A stretch of 64,000 nucleotides of DNA from Pseudomonas sp. ERMR1:02. Its GTDB lineage: Bacteria > Pseudomonadota > Gammaproteobacteria > Pseudomonadales > Pseudomonadaceae. The translations under genes and the position numbers were made by a program. Shown here piece after piece: positions 22,753-31,260 of this stretch. Numbering within the stretch: the first letter of the stretch is position 1; each line of letters starts with the position of its first letter. Below the pieces are notes generated by a model. It was not told where the DNA came from, did not search any database, and worked only from the letters and a program-made list of their open reading frames with translations. Where the stretch lies: NCBI RefSeq assembly GCF_002277815.1, contig NZ_NKJI01000006.1, positions 327,049 through 391,048 of the forward strand, read 5' to 3'.

Positions 22753-24003
22753 TCAGGTTAATTTCTTCAGACATTCTTCAAGGATGTCGAGGCCTTCTTC
22801 CAGCACAGCCGCTTCAGTCGTCAACGGCGCCAGCAGCCGAATGATGTGCCGCGATTTACCGCTGGGCATGAGCAGCAAACCCGCCTCCCGCGCCAGAGCC
22901 AGCAGTTGCGTCAACTGCGCCGAAGCCGGCGTGCCATCGGCCTTGGCCAGCTCAATACCGCGCATCGCACCAACCCCGGTCAGGCGCCCGAGGTACGGTG
23001 ACAGCTTGCGATCACGCCAGGATTGGTAGCGACTGACAATCGCCTCTTCCTGCTGCGCGCCCCAGGCTTGCAGATGGGTATCGGTCATTTCATCCAGGGT
23101 CGCCAGCGCGGCGGCGCAGGCGATGGGGTTGCCGGAATAGGTGCCGCCGAGTCCACCCTTGGGCAAGTTGTCGAGCAGCGACTTGCGCCCGACCACCGCA
23201 CCCAGCGGCACGCCGCCGGCGATGCTTTTGCCGAGCAGGATCAGGTCCGGTTCGATACCCAGTCGCGAGAACGCAAAGCGCTGGCCCGTACGGCCGAAAC
23301 CGGACTGGATTTCATCGGCGATCAGCACAATGCCTTTCTCGTCGCACAAGCGTCGTAGCATCTGGGCAAACGTCACGTCCATGGCCAGGAAACCCGCTTC
23401 GCCCTGCACCGGCTCGACGATAAAGCAGGCCACGTCATCGACGTCGATTTCGACGCTGAACAGGCGCTCCATGGCTTTGAGAGCCTCGGCGCAGGTTATC
23501 CCGTTGTCCTCGCTGGGGAAGGGCAGGTGATACACCGGTCCGGGCAACACACCGACTTTCTGTTTGTAGGGCGCGACTTTGCCGTTGAGATTGAGGGTGG
23601 CCAAGGTACGGCCGTGGAAGGCGCCATCGAAGGCAATGACTGCCGTGCGGCCAGTGGCACCACGAACGATCTTCAGTGCATTTTCGGCCGCTTCTGCACC
23701 GCTGTTGGTGAGCATGCCGCTGACCGGGTAGTCCACAGGAATGAACGCCGTCAGACGATCCATGAGTTCGATGTAGGGCGTATGGGGAGCGGCGTTGAAC
23801 GCGTAATGGGTCAGTCGCGTGGCTTGTTCTTGAATGGCCGCGACGATGCGCGGATGGCAATGGCCGAGGTTCAGTACGCCAATGCCGCCGACAAAGTCGA
23901 TGTAGCGTTTGCCATCAGTGTCCCAGACCTCGGCGTTTTTTCCGTGGCTGAGCGTGACAGGGTGAACGATGTTGATCGACTGACTGATGGTTTCGCTGCT
24001 CAT
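22753..24003 (-). CDS. Class-III PLP aminotransferase (GabT-like)
   Basis: A 416-residue acetylornithine/GABA-type omega-aminotransferase. Features are the N-terminal WDTDGKRYIDFVGGIGVLNLGH, the TNSGAEAAENALK phosphate site, FHGRTLATL, the DEIQSGFGRTG block and the PLP lysine in LLGKSIAGGVPLGAV (about residue 265). Related Pseudomonas enzymes act on 4-aminobutyrate, 5-aminovalerate or 2-aminoadipate; context does not decide. No gabD neighbour is present. Confidence 0.88.
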   Translation of the reverse strand: MSSETISQSINIVHPVTLSHGKNAEVWDTDGKRYIDFVGGIGVLNLGHCHPRIVAAIQEQATRLTHYAFNAAPHTPYIELMDRLTAFIPVDYPVSGMLTNSGAEAAENALKIVRGATGRTAVIAFDGAFHGRTLATLNLNGKVAPYKQKVGVLPGPVYHLPFPSEDNGITCAEALKAMERLFSVEIDVDDVACFIVEPVQGEAGFLAMDVTFAQMLRRLCDEKGIVLIADEIQSGFGRTGQRFAFSRLGIEPDLILLGKSIAGGVPLGAVVGRKSLLDNLPKGGLGGTYSGNPIACAAALATLDEMTDTHLQAWGAQQEEAIVSRYQSWRDRKLSPYLGRLTGVGAMRGIELAKADGTPASAQLTQLLALAREAGLLLMPSGKSRHIIRLLAPLTTEAAVLEEGLDILEECLKKLT

Positions 24004-24122
24004 GGATGACCGGCTCGCAAGAAGGAGGACTTCTTTTTATCTAAGCCGCGAGCAGCACTGACCGGCAAACGAAATAAAGTCGCCGGGTCAATCTTAAAAT
24101 TCGGGATGTAACGTAGAAAACT

Positions 24123-24223
24123 TGTAGGAGCGAGCCTGCTCGCGATGGTCGTCAACGATAACGCTGGCTGCCTGACACCCCGCGGTGTTCATGCGTTCAT
24201 CGCGAGCGTGCTCGCTCCTACAG
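24123..24223. repeat. REPIN
   Basis: Arms TTGTAGGAGCGAGCCTGCTCGC and CGCGAGCGTGCTCGCTCCTACA, with a core nearly identical to the element at 22.6 kb. Confidence 0.9.
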
Positions 24224-24230
24224 GTTTCAA

Positions 24231-24569
24231 TCAGCGCCGGGTCAGGGGCTGTTGGGTAAACTTCACCCCAGCCAGACCATGGGCGATCAGCGCGCGGATA
24301 TTGCCGTGGTCAGTGCCTTCAGGTGTGGCAACCACCGATCGGTAATGCTCACCGAACGCCAGCAGGGCTTCGTCATCGCTCAGACCTTCCAGCAGCGCCA
24401 GACCCAACGTCTTGCACGAACCTTCATTCTGCCCGGCAGCGTTTTCCACCCCGCCATTGTTGAAAGCCTGGGGCTGGTAATCGTAACCGGCAGCGATGAA
24501 CGCCAAGGTGTCGGCGAAGGCGTGTTCGCCGCTTTTGAGGCTGGCGCGCAGGGTGTTCAAATCACTCAT
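24231..24569 (-). CDS. HopJ-family protein
   Basis: A 112-residue protein matching the HopJ family (Type III effector HopPmaJ), with TLAFIAAGYDYQPQAFNNGG near residues 21-40 and GSCKTLGLALL. Despite the family name, these proteins are widespread in bacteria without type III secretion, and nothing here suggests secretion. Its ATG overlaps the end of the DUF1244 gene by eight bases, implying translational coupling. Confidence 0.85.
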   Translation of the reverse strand: MSDLNTLRASLKSGEHAFADTLAFIAAGYDYQPQAFNNGGVENAAGQNEGSCKTLGLALLEGLSDDEALLAFGEHYRSVVATPEGTDHGNIRALIAHGLAGVKFTQQPLTRR

Positions 24570-24858
24570 TGGGTTTTCCTTTGGCGAACGCCGCTTGTTG
24601 TTCGGCGCTGGCTTCTTGCTGATATTGGGCTTTCCACTCGGCGTACGGCATGCCGTAAACCACTTCGCGGGCGTCATCGAGGCTGACTTCGATCTGGCGT
24701 TCATCGGCGGCGGCCTTGTACCACTTGGACAGGCAGTTGCGGCAGAAACCCGAGAGGTTCATCAGGTCGATGTTCTGCACGTCCTTGCGGCTGTCCAGAT
24801 GGGCCACCAGCCGGCGAAAGGCGGCGGCTTCGAGTTCCAGGCGTTGTTGATCGGTCAT
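24562..24858 (-). CDS. DUF1244-family protein
   Basis: A 98-residue protein matching DUF1244: FCRNCLSKWYKAAADERQIEVSLDDAREVVYGMPYAEWK, with two cysteines in a CRNC pair. The function is unknown; the paired cysteines could bind metal. The gene precedes and overlaps hopJ, so the two form a small operon, itself downstream of folX. Confidence 0.87.
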   Translation of the reverse strand: MTDQQRLELEAAAFRRLVAHLDSRKDVQNIDLMNLSGFCRNCLSKWYKAAADERQIEVSLDDAREVVYGMPYAEWKAQYQQEASAEQQAAFAKGKPNE

Positions 24859-24875
24859 AAGGATCTCTGCGAGAC

Positions 24876-24957
24876 AGCTGCAAGCGGCAAGCTTCGAGCT
24901 GCAAGATGGATTGCGGTGAGTCGAAGTTTACAGCTTGCCGCTTGAAGCTTGTAGCTA
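24876..24957. repeat. Dispersed AGCTGCAAGCGGCAAGC-type inverted repeat
   Basis: Imperfect arms built from AGCTTGCAAGC/GCTTGCCGC-like words. A related copy is at 59758-59836. This family differs from the TGTAGGAGC REPs. It separates DUF1244 from folX and reaches the folX stop. Confidence 0.6.
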
Positions 24958-25326
24958 GCGGCTCGCTGCAAGCGTAATCGACACCGACTCGGCGAACCGC
25001 AGGGCGTGAGGCTTGTCGACTTCGACCTCGGCGTACAGCACCGACTCGTTGGTCATGACCAGGTCCAGCAACTCCTGGGTCAGCCGTTCGAGCAGGGCAA
25101 AGCGATTGCCCTCGACGTGAGCGATGATCGCCTTGGTGATGGTCCGGTAGTTCAGCGCGTGATCGATATCGTTGTCACGCACCGCGTCCTGGGCCGCGTA
25201 GAGGATGGTCAGGTTGATCAACACATCCTGCTTGTTGAGGATTTCATCCTCATTGATTCCGATGTAGGTGCGCAGGCACAGGTCCTTGACCCGGATGCGC
25301 GCCATGCCTGGTTGAAGTTGTGGCAT
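24955..25326 (-). CDS. folX: FolX, dihydroneopterin triphosphate 2'-epimerase
   Basis: A 123-residue FolB/FolX-family protein. FolX epimerises dihydroneopterin triphosphate to the monapterin form. The family pattern is visible as [18 protein letters not shown] near the start and a Glu-Val-Asp-Lys-Pro stretch near the end. It lies 2 bases after folE and in operon with folM, which makes FolX rather than FolB the better call. The start is ATG 25326; the open frame extends 43 codons further without similarity. Confidence 0.88.
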   Translation of the reverse strand: MPQLQPGMARIRVKDLCLRTYIGINEDEILNKQDVLINLTILYAAQDAVRDNDIDHALNYRTITKAIIAHVEGNRFALLERLTQELLDLVMTNESVLYAEVEVDKPHALRFAESVSITLAASR

Positions 25327-25328
25327 TA

Positions 25329-25904
25329 CTACTTGCTCCGTCCAATCAATTGCAGGAACTCCTGGCGGGTATTGCTCGACTCGCGGAAGGCGCCGAGCAT
25401 CACCGAGGTGTTCATGGTCGAATTCTGTTTCTCGACGCCGCGCATCATCATGCACATGTGCTGAGCCTCGATGACCACTGCGACACCGGCCGCACCGGTC
25501 ACCTGTTGCACGGCGTCGGCGATTTGCCGGGTGAGGTTTTCCTGGATTTGCAGGCGACGGGCGAACATGTCCACCAGTCGCGCAATCTTCGACAGGCCCA
25601 GCACCTTGCCTGTTGGAATATAAGCCACATGCGCCTTGCCGATGAAGGGCAGCATGTGATGTTCGCAGAGCGAATACAGCTCGATGTTGTCGACGATCAC
25701 CATTTCATCATTGTCGGAAGCGAAGAGCGCACCGTTGACAATTTCTTCGACGCTCTGCTCGTAGCCGTGACATAGGTACTGCATGGCCTTGGCCGCGCGC
25801 GCCGGGGTGTCGAGCAGGCCTTCGCGGTCGGGGTTTTCACCGAGGCCGATGAGGATCTCGCGATAGCTCTTGGACAGCGAGTTCTGGGGCAGGGGTAACG
25901 TCAT
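25329..25904 (-). CDS. folE: FolE, GTP cyclohydrolase I
   Basis: A 191-residue GTP cyclohydrolase I, which converts GTP to dihydroneopterin triphosphate. Zinc-site residues are visible in [21 protein letters not shown] (about residues 78-98) and HMCMMMRGV (about 150-158). It is the middle gene of folM-folE-folX, a set that together makes tetrahydromonapterin, the cofactor of phenylalanine hydroxylase in Pseudomonas. Another folE copy elsewhere in the genome is likely but not seen here. Confidence 0.95.
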   Translation of the reverse strand: MTLPLPQNSLSKSYREILIGLGENPDREGLLDTPARAAKAMQYLCHGYEQSVEEIVNGALFASDNDEMVIVDNIELYSLCEHHMLPFIGKAHVAYIPTGKVLGLSKIARLVDMFARRLQIQENLTRQIADAVQQVTGAAGVAVVIEAQHMCMMMRGVEKQNSTMNTSVMLGAFRESSNTRQEFLQLIGRSK

Positions 25905-25924
25905 GGAAAATCCTCGCGGGACAC

Positions 25925-26635
25925 TTATTTGATGTGCCTTCCGCCGTTGACGGTCAGGGTCGTGCCAGTGACATAAGGGTTGTCGAGCAAATAGCGCAAG
26001 CTTTGATAGATCACTTCGCTGCCGGGCTCAATGCCCAGCGCGGATTTGGCCAACACCTTGGCGCGATAGACCGCGTCGTCATCGGGATTGAACAGTAGCA
26101 GGGCCGGGGCGATCCCGTTGACCTTGATGCCAGGCGCGTACTTGGCGGCGAATGACAGGGTCAGGCTGTCGAGCCCGGCTTTGCTGGCGCAGTAGCCGAT
26201 GTGCCTGCTGCTGCCCTTGCGGGTCACGTCATCGCTGATATGCACGATGTCGGCGGGGCTCGAGCGTTCGAGCAGGTCGGCACAATGCAGATTGATCAGG
26301 TAGGGCGCCAGCATGTGCACGCTGAACATGCGGGTGAACGCCGCCGCGTCGGTGTCCGGGGTTTCCGCCAGCCATTCGGAGGCGTTATGGACGATTGCCC
26401 GCAGGCTGTCGGTATGGGTTTTCAGTTCGCTGATGAAAGCGAAGATCCCTGCTTCGGTTGAGAAGTCCGCGAACACCGCTGTCGCCCCCAGATCGCGCAG
26501 GATTTGCACACCAGGGCGTTCACTGCGATAGCTGAAGATCACGCGATGGCCGTCTTCGAGCAATCGCTGTGCACAGTGCAGGCCGACACGCTGGCCGGCA
26601 CCGGTGATGAGGATCGGGGCTGCGGAAGAAGTCAT
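25925..26635 (-). CDS. folM: FolM, dihydromonapterin reductase
   Basis: A 236-residue short-chain dehydrogenase of the FolM type with NADPH-binding [12 protein letters not shown] near residue 12, catalytic YCASKAG (Tyr and Lys, about residues 150-154) and an N-terminal ILITGAGQR. It reduces dihydromonapterin to tetrahydromonapterin. It heads the folM-folE-folX operon (20-base gap to folE). The start is ATG 26635. Confidence 0.9.
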   Translation of the reverse strand: MTSSAAPILITGAGQRVGLHCAQRLLEDGHRVIFSYRSERPGVQILRDLGATAVFADFSTEAGIFAFISELKTHTDSLRAIVHNASEWLAETPDTDAAAFTRMFSVHMLAPYLINLHCADLLERSSPADIVHISDDVTRKGSSRHIGYCASKAGLDSLTLSFAAKYAPGIKVNGIAPALLLFNPDDDAVYRAKVLAKSALGIEPGSEVIYQSLRYLLDNPYVTGTTLTVNGGRHIK

Positions 26636-26701
26636 GAACGGCTCGCGTCGCGGTGAGAGCAAAACTATACCAGCGACACGATGTGTTCACCTATGGGCCT
26701 T

Positions 26702-26805
26702 TGTAGGAGCGAGGCTTGCCCGCGATGGACGTCAACGATAACGCGGGCTGCCTGAGTGATCGCGGTGTCTGGACGTTTTTCGCGAGCAAGCTTCGCTCCT
26801 ACAGG
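26702..26805. repeat. REPIN
   Basis: Arms TGTAGGAGCGAGGCTTGCCC and CGCGAGCAAGCTTCGCTCCTAC around the common core with CGTCAACGATAACGC. Confidence 0.9.
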
Positions 26806-26815
26806 GAGATCCCGA

Positions 26816-27385
26816 TCACTGGTTTTGGGTGGAGGGTTCGGCGGGCAATGGTCGTGCCGGTGTGCTGTTCAACCAATTCGCCAACAGCCGGGTCGACAGC
26901 GGAATGAAGAAGTAGACCATCAACGGCGTCAGGCACAGGGTGCTGATGAACACCCGAGGCAGCAGCGAAATTTCGCCCAGCAACGGCCCCAGTACAAAGT
27001 TGAACAGCAAGGACACTGGAAAGAACGCCAGCCAGATTGCCACCGCCTGCTTCCAGCCTGGCGGCCGATGGCCGGCAGCGCCGAACCAGCCTTCGATGCC
27101 ACTGACCCGATGTTCCGTCGGATGGGCGAACAAGTCGCTGCCGCGTGCCAGCCATGCGGTGCGCGACGCGGAATGCTCCCAGGCATGCAGGGTCGGTTCG
27201 TCGACGAAGCGGAAGATGATCTGGAACTCGTCATCGTCGGGCGGCGGAGCCAGCACGCCGGAACCGAGATAACCGGGGAAGTCTGTGGCCAATTGTTCGC
27301 CTTCGCGCAACCAGGCGATCAGGTCCTGATAACGCCCATCGGCGACACGGCGCGCGACCATCAGCGTGACGGGTGAGGTAGACAT
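26816..27385 (-). CDS. Antibiotic biosynthesis monooxygenase-domain membrane protein
   Basis: A 189-residue protein: an N-terminal ABM-like ferredoxin-fold domain (about residues 1-95, VTLMVARRVADGRYQDLIAWL) and a C-terminal membrane part with two hydrophobic segments (about 115-140 and 148-170). This two-part design is common among uncharacterised proteobacterial proteins; no catalytic activity can be inferred. It is divergent from the LitR-type regulator across about 200 bp, which suggests possible co-regulation. The start ATG 27385 is preceded by GGAGATAC. Confidence 0.78.
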   Translation of the reverse strand: MSTSPVTLMVARRVADGRYQDLIAWLREGEQLATDFPGYLGSGVLAPPPDDDEFQIIFRFVDEPTLHAWEHSASRTAWLARGSDLFAHPTEHRVSGIEGWFGAAGHRPPGWKQAVAIWLAFFPVSLLFNFVLGPLLGEISLLPRVFISTLCLTPLMVYFFIPLSTRLLANWLNSTPARPLPAEPSTQNQ

Positions 27386-27529
27386 TATGTATCTCCGTAA
27401 ACAAACGCGTCGCTCCGGGTAGGAGTTTCGCCAGACGCAGCGCCGGGGTGGTGGGCCGCGTCTCGTGACAAGCAAGGATTATTCCTGATTCTATTCGCGA
27501 CGTCTGTGACCTGCGTATCAATCAATGGC

Positions 27530-27560
27530 TTGAACCTTGATGGGGCGAGAGAGTTAGAAT
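27530..27560 (+). promoter_or_regulatory. Candidate MerR-type promoter with 19-base spacer
   Basis: TTGAAC at 27530-27535 and TAGAAT at 27555-27560 are separated by 19 bases, the over-long spacing typical of promoters activated by MerR-family proteins. If used, transcription would begin near 27567, upstream of the chosen ATG at 27589. Confidence 0.4.
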
Positions 27561-27588
27561 GGGATCCAACCAACACAGGGCCCTCCAG

Positions 27589-28548
27589 ATGCCTGTTCTG
27601 ACTGACATTGCTCCTGGTGAGTCGCCTACGCTTTCTCTTGAACGGGAAGAGCTTTTTCCCATTCGCGAGGTGGCGCGGCTGACTGGAGTCAACCCGGTCA
27701 CGCTTCGCGCATGGGAACGACGTTATGGCCTTATCGTGCCAACACGCACCGAAAGCGGGCATCGCCTGTATTCCATGACCGATATTGAACGTGTGCGCAG
27801 CATCCTCGACTGGATCGAGCGCGGCGTGGCGGTCAGCAAAATTGGCAAGATACTGGCCAAGGCGGCACCGCTTCAGGCGCTGTCGCACATCATCCCCAAC
27901 GACCTTGTACAGGCCGATTACGCACAATGGCAGTTGCAGGTCCAGGCCGCGGTGAATGCCTTCGACGATGCTCAACTGGAGCGGGTCTACGGACAGATTT
28001 TTTCCACTTACTCCCAGGCGGTCGTGTTCCAGGACATCCTTATCCCGCTGTGGAAGCACTTGCTGCAACGCCAGGATTCATTTGGCAGGGCCAGCGAGTG
28101 GCTGTTCCTGGATAGTTTTCTGCGCTCACGGGTTTTGCAGCGTTTGATGTTGATCCGTGACACGCAACCAAGGCGAGTCATCGTCAGTGCTCTGGCAGGC
28201 CAGTGCCGGGAGCTTGAGTTGCTGATCGCCGCCCTGTTCCTGAGCAGCGGACAGACCGGTGTGCGCGTGTTGACCATCGGCCAGCCGTTCGACGAATTGA
28301 CGCTGGTCTGCGAAAGAATCAAGCCTAAGGCGCTTGTGCTGTTTTCCAATCACGTACCCGCCCCCGAATTGCCACGACGTTTGAATCGCCTGGCGATGAG
28401 TCTGGATTGTCCGGTGTTGCTGGCCGGCGACGCTTCCGATCTGGCTCAGCAAAGCCTGGCCGGATCGTCGATCGGCTGTCTGGGCAATGAAGGCATGGTG
28501 ATGCGCCAGCGACTGAAACTGTTCCTGGCGGGCAACCTGGATACCTGA
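27589..28548 (+). CDS. MerR-family regulator of the LitR/CarH type lacking B12 ligands
   Basis: A 319-residue protein with an N-terminal MerR HTH (FPIREVARLTGVNPVTLRAWERRYGL, about residues 25-50, then TESGHRLYS) and a C-terminal cobalamin-binding-like module. The cofactor-contact signatures of CarH/LitR are missing: the helical W/EH motif reads ASEWLFLDSF and the DxHxxG position reads AGQCRELE. It thus resembles the B12-independent LitR homologues (PplR) that, from memory, work with a short LOV protein in P. putida. An ATG at 27559 is an alternative start, but it lies in the candidate -10 box. It ends 2 bases from the convergent PilZ-like gene. Confidence 0.82.
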   Translation: MPVLTDIAPGESPTLSLEREELFPIREVARLTGVNPVTLRAWERRYGLIVPTRTESGHRLYSMTDIERVRSILDWIERGVAVSKIGKILAKAAPLQALSHIIPNDLVQADYAQWQLQVQAAVNAFDDAQLERVYGQIFSTYSQAVVFQDILIPLWKHLLQRQDSFGRASEWLFLDSFLRSRVLQRLMLIRDTQPRRVIVSALAGQCRELELLIAALFLSSGQTGVRVLTIGQPFDELTLVCERIKPKALVLFSNHVPAPELPRRLNRLAMSLDCPVLLAGDASDLAQQSLAGSSIGCLGNEGMVMRQRLKLFLAGNLDT

Positions 28549-28550
28549 AG

Positions 28551-29210
28551 TCAGAGATGCATGGCGGGGTGGGTCAACCGGTGCTGCTGCAGGATGTACT
28601 GACGCAGGCGTTCGGTTTCATCGTTGTCGCTCTGGCTTAACTGGTAAGCATAGAAGCCCTGCTCGGTTTCTTTCTCGAAAGTGCCGCGCAAGGCGATGCG
28701 CTCATAGCCTGACGGACTGAACCATAACGCGAAATGTTTCGGCGCTTTGGTCTTGTTGCGAACCTCCAGCAAAACACCCTTGAACGACACTTCGTGCACC
28801 CACATCGTGCCAGGCTGGCCCTGGGCGTTTTCCAGCGCTACCGGTTCGTCGAGCACCAACCGCCATGGTCGAACCAGCGGCCCGTCTTCATAGATGCTCG
28901 GAACGCCCAATCGCAGATGCAGCGCATGAAACTCGTCTTCCACCAGATGCAGAGGAAAAGTCATTTGCTGATTTTCGAAGTTGGCTTGAATGGTGACTTG
29001 CTCATGGGCAGCAAGGCGCGTGAGCAAGTCACGGATCTGCGAACCACCGTTGACGAGCAGACTCGACGTCGCGTCCCGCACATTGAGTTGCGGGTTGTGT
29101 TGCATGGTCTGGATAAAATCCAGTTCGTCCTGGGTCAGGAGCGCGTCGCGTTGCATGGCAGGCTCGAAAGAAAAAGTTACAAAGTCATTGGTGATTGTAG
29201 TTAATGACAT
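28551..29210 (-). CDS. YcgR/PilZ-like two-domain protein
   Basis: A 219-residue protein of unknown function. The N-terminal half (about residues 35-110) resembles the YcgR-type beta domain (LVNGGSQIRDLLTRLAAHEQVTIQ). The C-terminal half begins VRPWRL and contains HEVSFKGVLLEV, which looks like a degenerate PilZ motif (RxxxR, then D/NxSxxG) with altered arginine spacing, so c-di-GMP binding is doubtful. Its ATG (29208-29210) directly follows the TAA of the LOV gene with no spacer, so the two are translationally coupled. Confidence 0.55.
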   Translation of the reverse strand: MSLTTITNDFVTFSFEPAMQRDALLTQDELDFIQTMQHNPQLNVRDATSSLLVNGGSQIRDLLTRLAAHEQVTIQANFENQQMTFPLHLVEDEFHALHLRLGVPSIYEDGPLVRPWRLVLDEPVALENAQGQPGTMWVHEVSFKGVLLEVRNKTKAPKHFALWFSPSGYERIALRGTFEKETEQGFYAYQLSQSDNDETERLRQYILQQHRLTHPAMHL

Positions 29211-29687
29211 TTAATTCGCTGATTTGTTTGAGCCGTTCGTCGCCTTGAGTGCGGCAAGCTCGGCCTGGACTTCGGCCAATTGCGCTTCAAGCTGCACAAC
29301 CCGCTGCTGAGCCTTGACCTGCACGGTCACATCTTTCTGCACGCCGATAAAATAGACCTGTCCGTCATTCGGGTTTTTCACTGTCGAAAGGGACAGCTCA
29401 TTCCAGAACGGTGTGCCGTCCTTGCGATAGTTGCGCAGGATTTCCCGGCACGATCCTTCACTATTCAACGCGTCCCGAATCTTCGGCAGCGCGTTCTGAT
29501 CGCGGTCACCGGATTGCAGGAAACGGCAATCCTGATAGAGGATTTCTTCGCTGGAATAACCGGTCAGGCGTTCGAACGCCGGGTTGACGTAAATCAGGAT
29601 CTTGTCTTGATCGCCTTCCTTTTCGGCAATCACGATGCCGTCGTTGGAAGCATTAATGGCCAGTTGCAGCAGTTTGGCGTTGATCAT
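29211..29687 (-). CDS. Short LOV-domain blue-light receptor
   Basis: A 158-residue single LOV domain with no output domain, close in pattern to P. putida PpSB1-LOV. The photoactive residue is Cys54 in LYQDCRFLQ; flavin contacts are NYRKDGTPFWNEL (about residues 86-98) and the switch glutamine Gln117 in YFIGVQKDV. A C-terminal coiled coil (about 121-148, VKAQQRVVQLEAQLAEVQAE) probably mediates dimerisation. It is first gene of a two-gene operon with the PilZ-like protein and is divergent from the flavodoxin gene. Confidence 0.93.
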   Translation of the reverse strand: MINAKLLQLAINASNDGIVIAEKEGDQDKILIYVNPAFERLTGYSSEEILYQDCRFLQSGDRDQNALPKIRDALNSEGSCREILRNYRKDGTPFWNELSLSTVKNPNDGQVYFIGVQKDVTVQVKAQQRVVQLEAQLAEVQAELAALKATNGSNKSAN

Positions 29688-29789
29688 CGGTGAAACCCTT
29701 CCTTGTTGGTTGTCTGGGTCATTCTAAAAGAACAATGCTGACCGTGCTGTTAATATCCCGGTCTTTTACTCAGCTTCAGGATCAGATTG

Positions 29790-30245
29790 ATGAAAGTCGC
29801 CATCATTTCCGGCTCGGTGTACGGCACGGCAGAAGAAGTTGCCCGCCATGCCGCGAACATTTTGAAAGCCGCCGGTTTCGAAACCTGGCACAACCCGCGT
29901 GCAAGCCTGGTCGATATTCAGGCTTTTGCCCCCGAAGCTTTCCTGGCCGTGACCTCGACAACCGGCATGGGCGAGTTGCCGGATAACTTGCAGCCGCTGT
30001 ATTTCGCGATTCGCGACCAGTTGCCGGCAGCATGGCGTGGTTTGCCGGGTGCGGTGATCGGTCTGGGCGATGCAAGTTATGGCGATACGTTCTGCGGCGG
30101 CGGCGAACTGATGCGTGAGTTGTTCGGCGAGCTGGGCATCCGCGAAGTCCTGCCGATGCTGCGCCTGGACGCCAGCGAAAGCGTGACCCCGGAGGCGGAC
30201 GCCGAGCCCTGGCTGGCGGAACTGGTCGTCGCGCTTAAAGGCTGA
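29790..30245 (+). CDS. Flavodoxin (MioC-like)
   Basis: A 151-residue FMN-binding flavodoxin. The phosphate-binding loop is ISGSVYGTAEEVA (about residues 6-18), followed by the STTGMGELPDN isoalloxazine loop and GLGDASYGDTFCGGG. It fits the MioC/short-chain flavodoxin branch, an electron carrier whose partner is unknown here. I chose ATG 29790 over the TTG just before it. It is divergent from the LOV gene across about 100 bp. Confidence 0.9.
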   Translation: MKVAIISGSVYGTAEEVARHAANILKAAGFETWHNPRASLVDIQAFAPEAFLAVTSTTGMGELPDNLQPLYFAIRDQLPAAWRGLPGAVIGLGDASYGDTFCGGGELMRELFGELGIREVLPMLRLDASESVTPEADAEPWLAELVVALKG

Positions 30246-30477
30246 TCGACTGACACGGGCGCTCGCAACGGCGCTCGTCATGCTTCTGACGGGGCAGCTC
30301 AAAACATGCCCCGCATCTTCTTTGGCGGCAGTCGTTTGACATGGATCCAAACTTCATGCCCCGCTGACTCGTTCGGCCATCAAGCTGGCTGCGAATGCAA
30401 CTACGCGAACCCGGATGGCTGACTAGACTCGATAGTCATTGGAAACACTCCATAATAAAAACCAGAGGTTCCTAGCC

Positions 30478-31260
30478 GTGAGCGTAGCCCCCGTCCAATC
30501 GCCACACAGTGTCAAAGAGCTGGTCAGCCCCGCCGAATGGCAGACCCGCGTCGACCTCGCTGCCTGTTACCGCCTGGTGGCCCAGCATGGCTGGGATGAT
30601 CTGATTTTCACCCACATCTCCGCCAAAGTACCCGGCACCGAAGACTTCCTCATCAACCCGTTCGGGCTGATGTTTCACGAAATGACTGCGTCGAGTCTGG
30701 TCAAGGTTGATCAAGCCGGCAACAAGCTGATGGACAGTCCCTACGAAATCAATCCGGCCGGGTACACCATCCACAGTGCGGTGCATGAAGTCCGTCACGA
30801 TGTCGTCTGTGTATTGCACACTCACACGGCGTCCGGCGTTGCGGTGTCGGCGCAGAAACAGGGCGTATTGCCGATCAGCCAGCAGTCGCTGTTCGTCCTG
30901 TCCAGCCTGGCATATCACGCCTACGAAGGCGTAGCGCTTAATCATGAAGAAAAAGCGCGACTGCAAGCCGACCTTGGGGAAAACAATTTCCTGATGCTGC
31001 ACAACCACGGTCTGCTGACCTGTGGCAGCACCATCGCCGACACGTTCCTGATGATGTTCACCTTCCAGCGTGCATGCGATATCCAGGTCATGGCGCAGAC
31101 TGGTGGCGCGGAGCTGATCGCTATCGAGCCGCAGATTCTGGCGGGTGCAAAGGCGATGATCGCCGGCGTCACCAAAAGTGCTCAAGGGATGGGCGGAGCG
31201 TTGGCCTGGCCAGCGCTGCTGCGCAAACTCGATAAACAAGACCCCGGTTATAAACTCTGA
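30478..31260 (+). CDS. Class II aldolase/adducin-domain protein
   Basis: A 260-residue class II aldolase/adducin protein. Metal ligands are visible in CVLHTHTASGVAVSA (about residues 116-130, two histidines) and LHNHGLLTCG (about 185-194). Family members are sugar-phosphate aldolases or epimerases, but many, like this one, have no assigned substrate. The start is a GTG at 30478 with AGAGG upstream; the frame is open 13 codons earlier. Its stop overlaps the start of the next gene (TGATG). Confidence 0.85.
   Translation: MSVAPVQSPHSVKELVSPAEWQTRVDLAACYRLVAQHGWDDLIFTHISAKVPGTEDFLINPFGLMFHEMTASSLVKVDQAGNKLMDSPYEINPAGYTIHSAVHEVRHDVVCVLHTHTASGVAVSAQKQGVLPISQQSLFVLSSLAYHAYEGVALNHEEKARLQADLGENNFLMLHNHGLLTCGSTIADTFLMMFTFQRACDIQVMAQTGGAELIAIEPQILAGAKAMIAGVTKSAQGMGGALAWPALLRKLDKQDPGYKL

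Noticed and set aside
24231..24569. True type III secretion effector (HopJ)
   Set aside because: The family is found widely in non-pathogens. No hrp box is seen upstream and it is coupled to a housekeeping-type DUF1244 gene.
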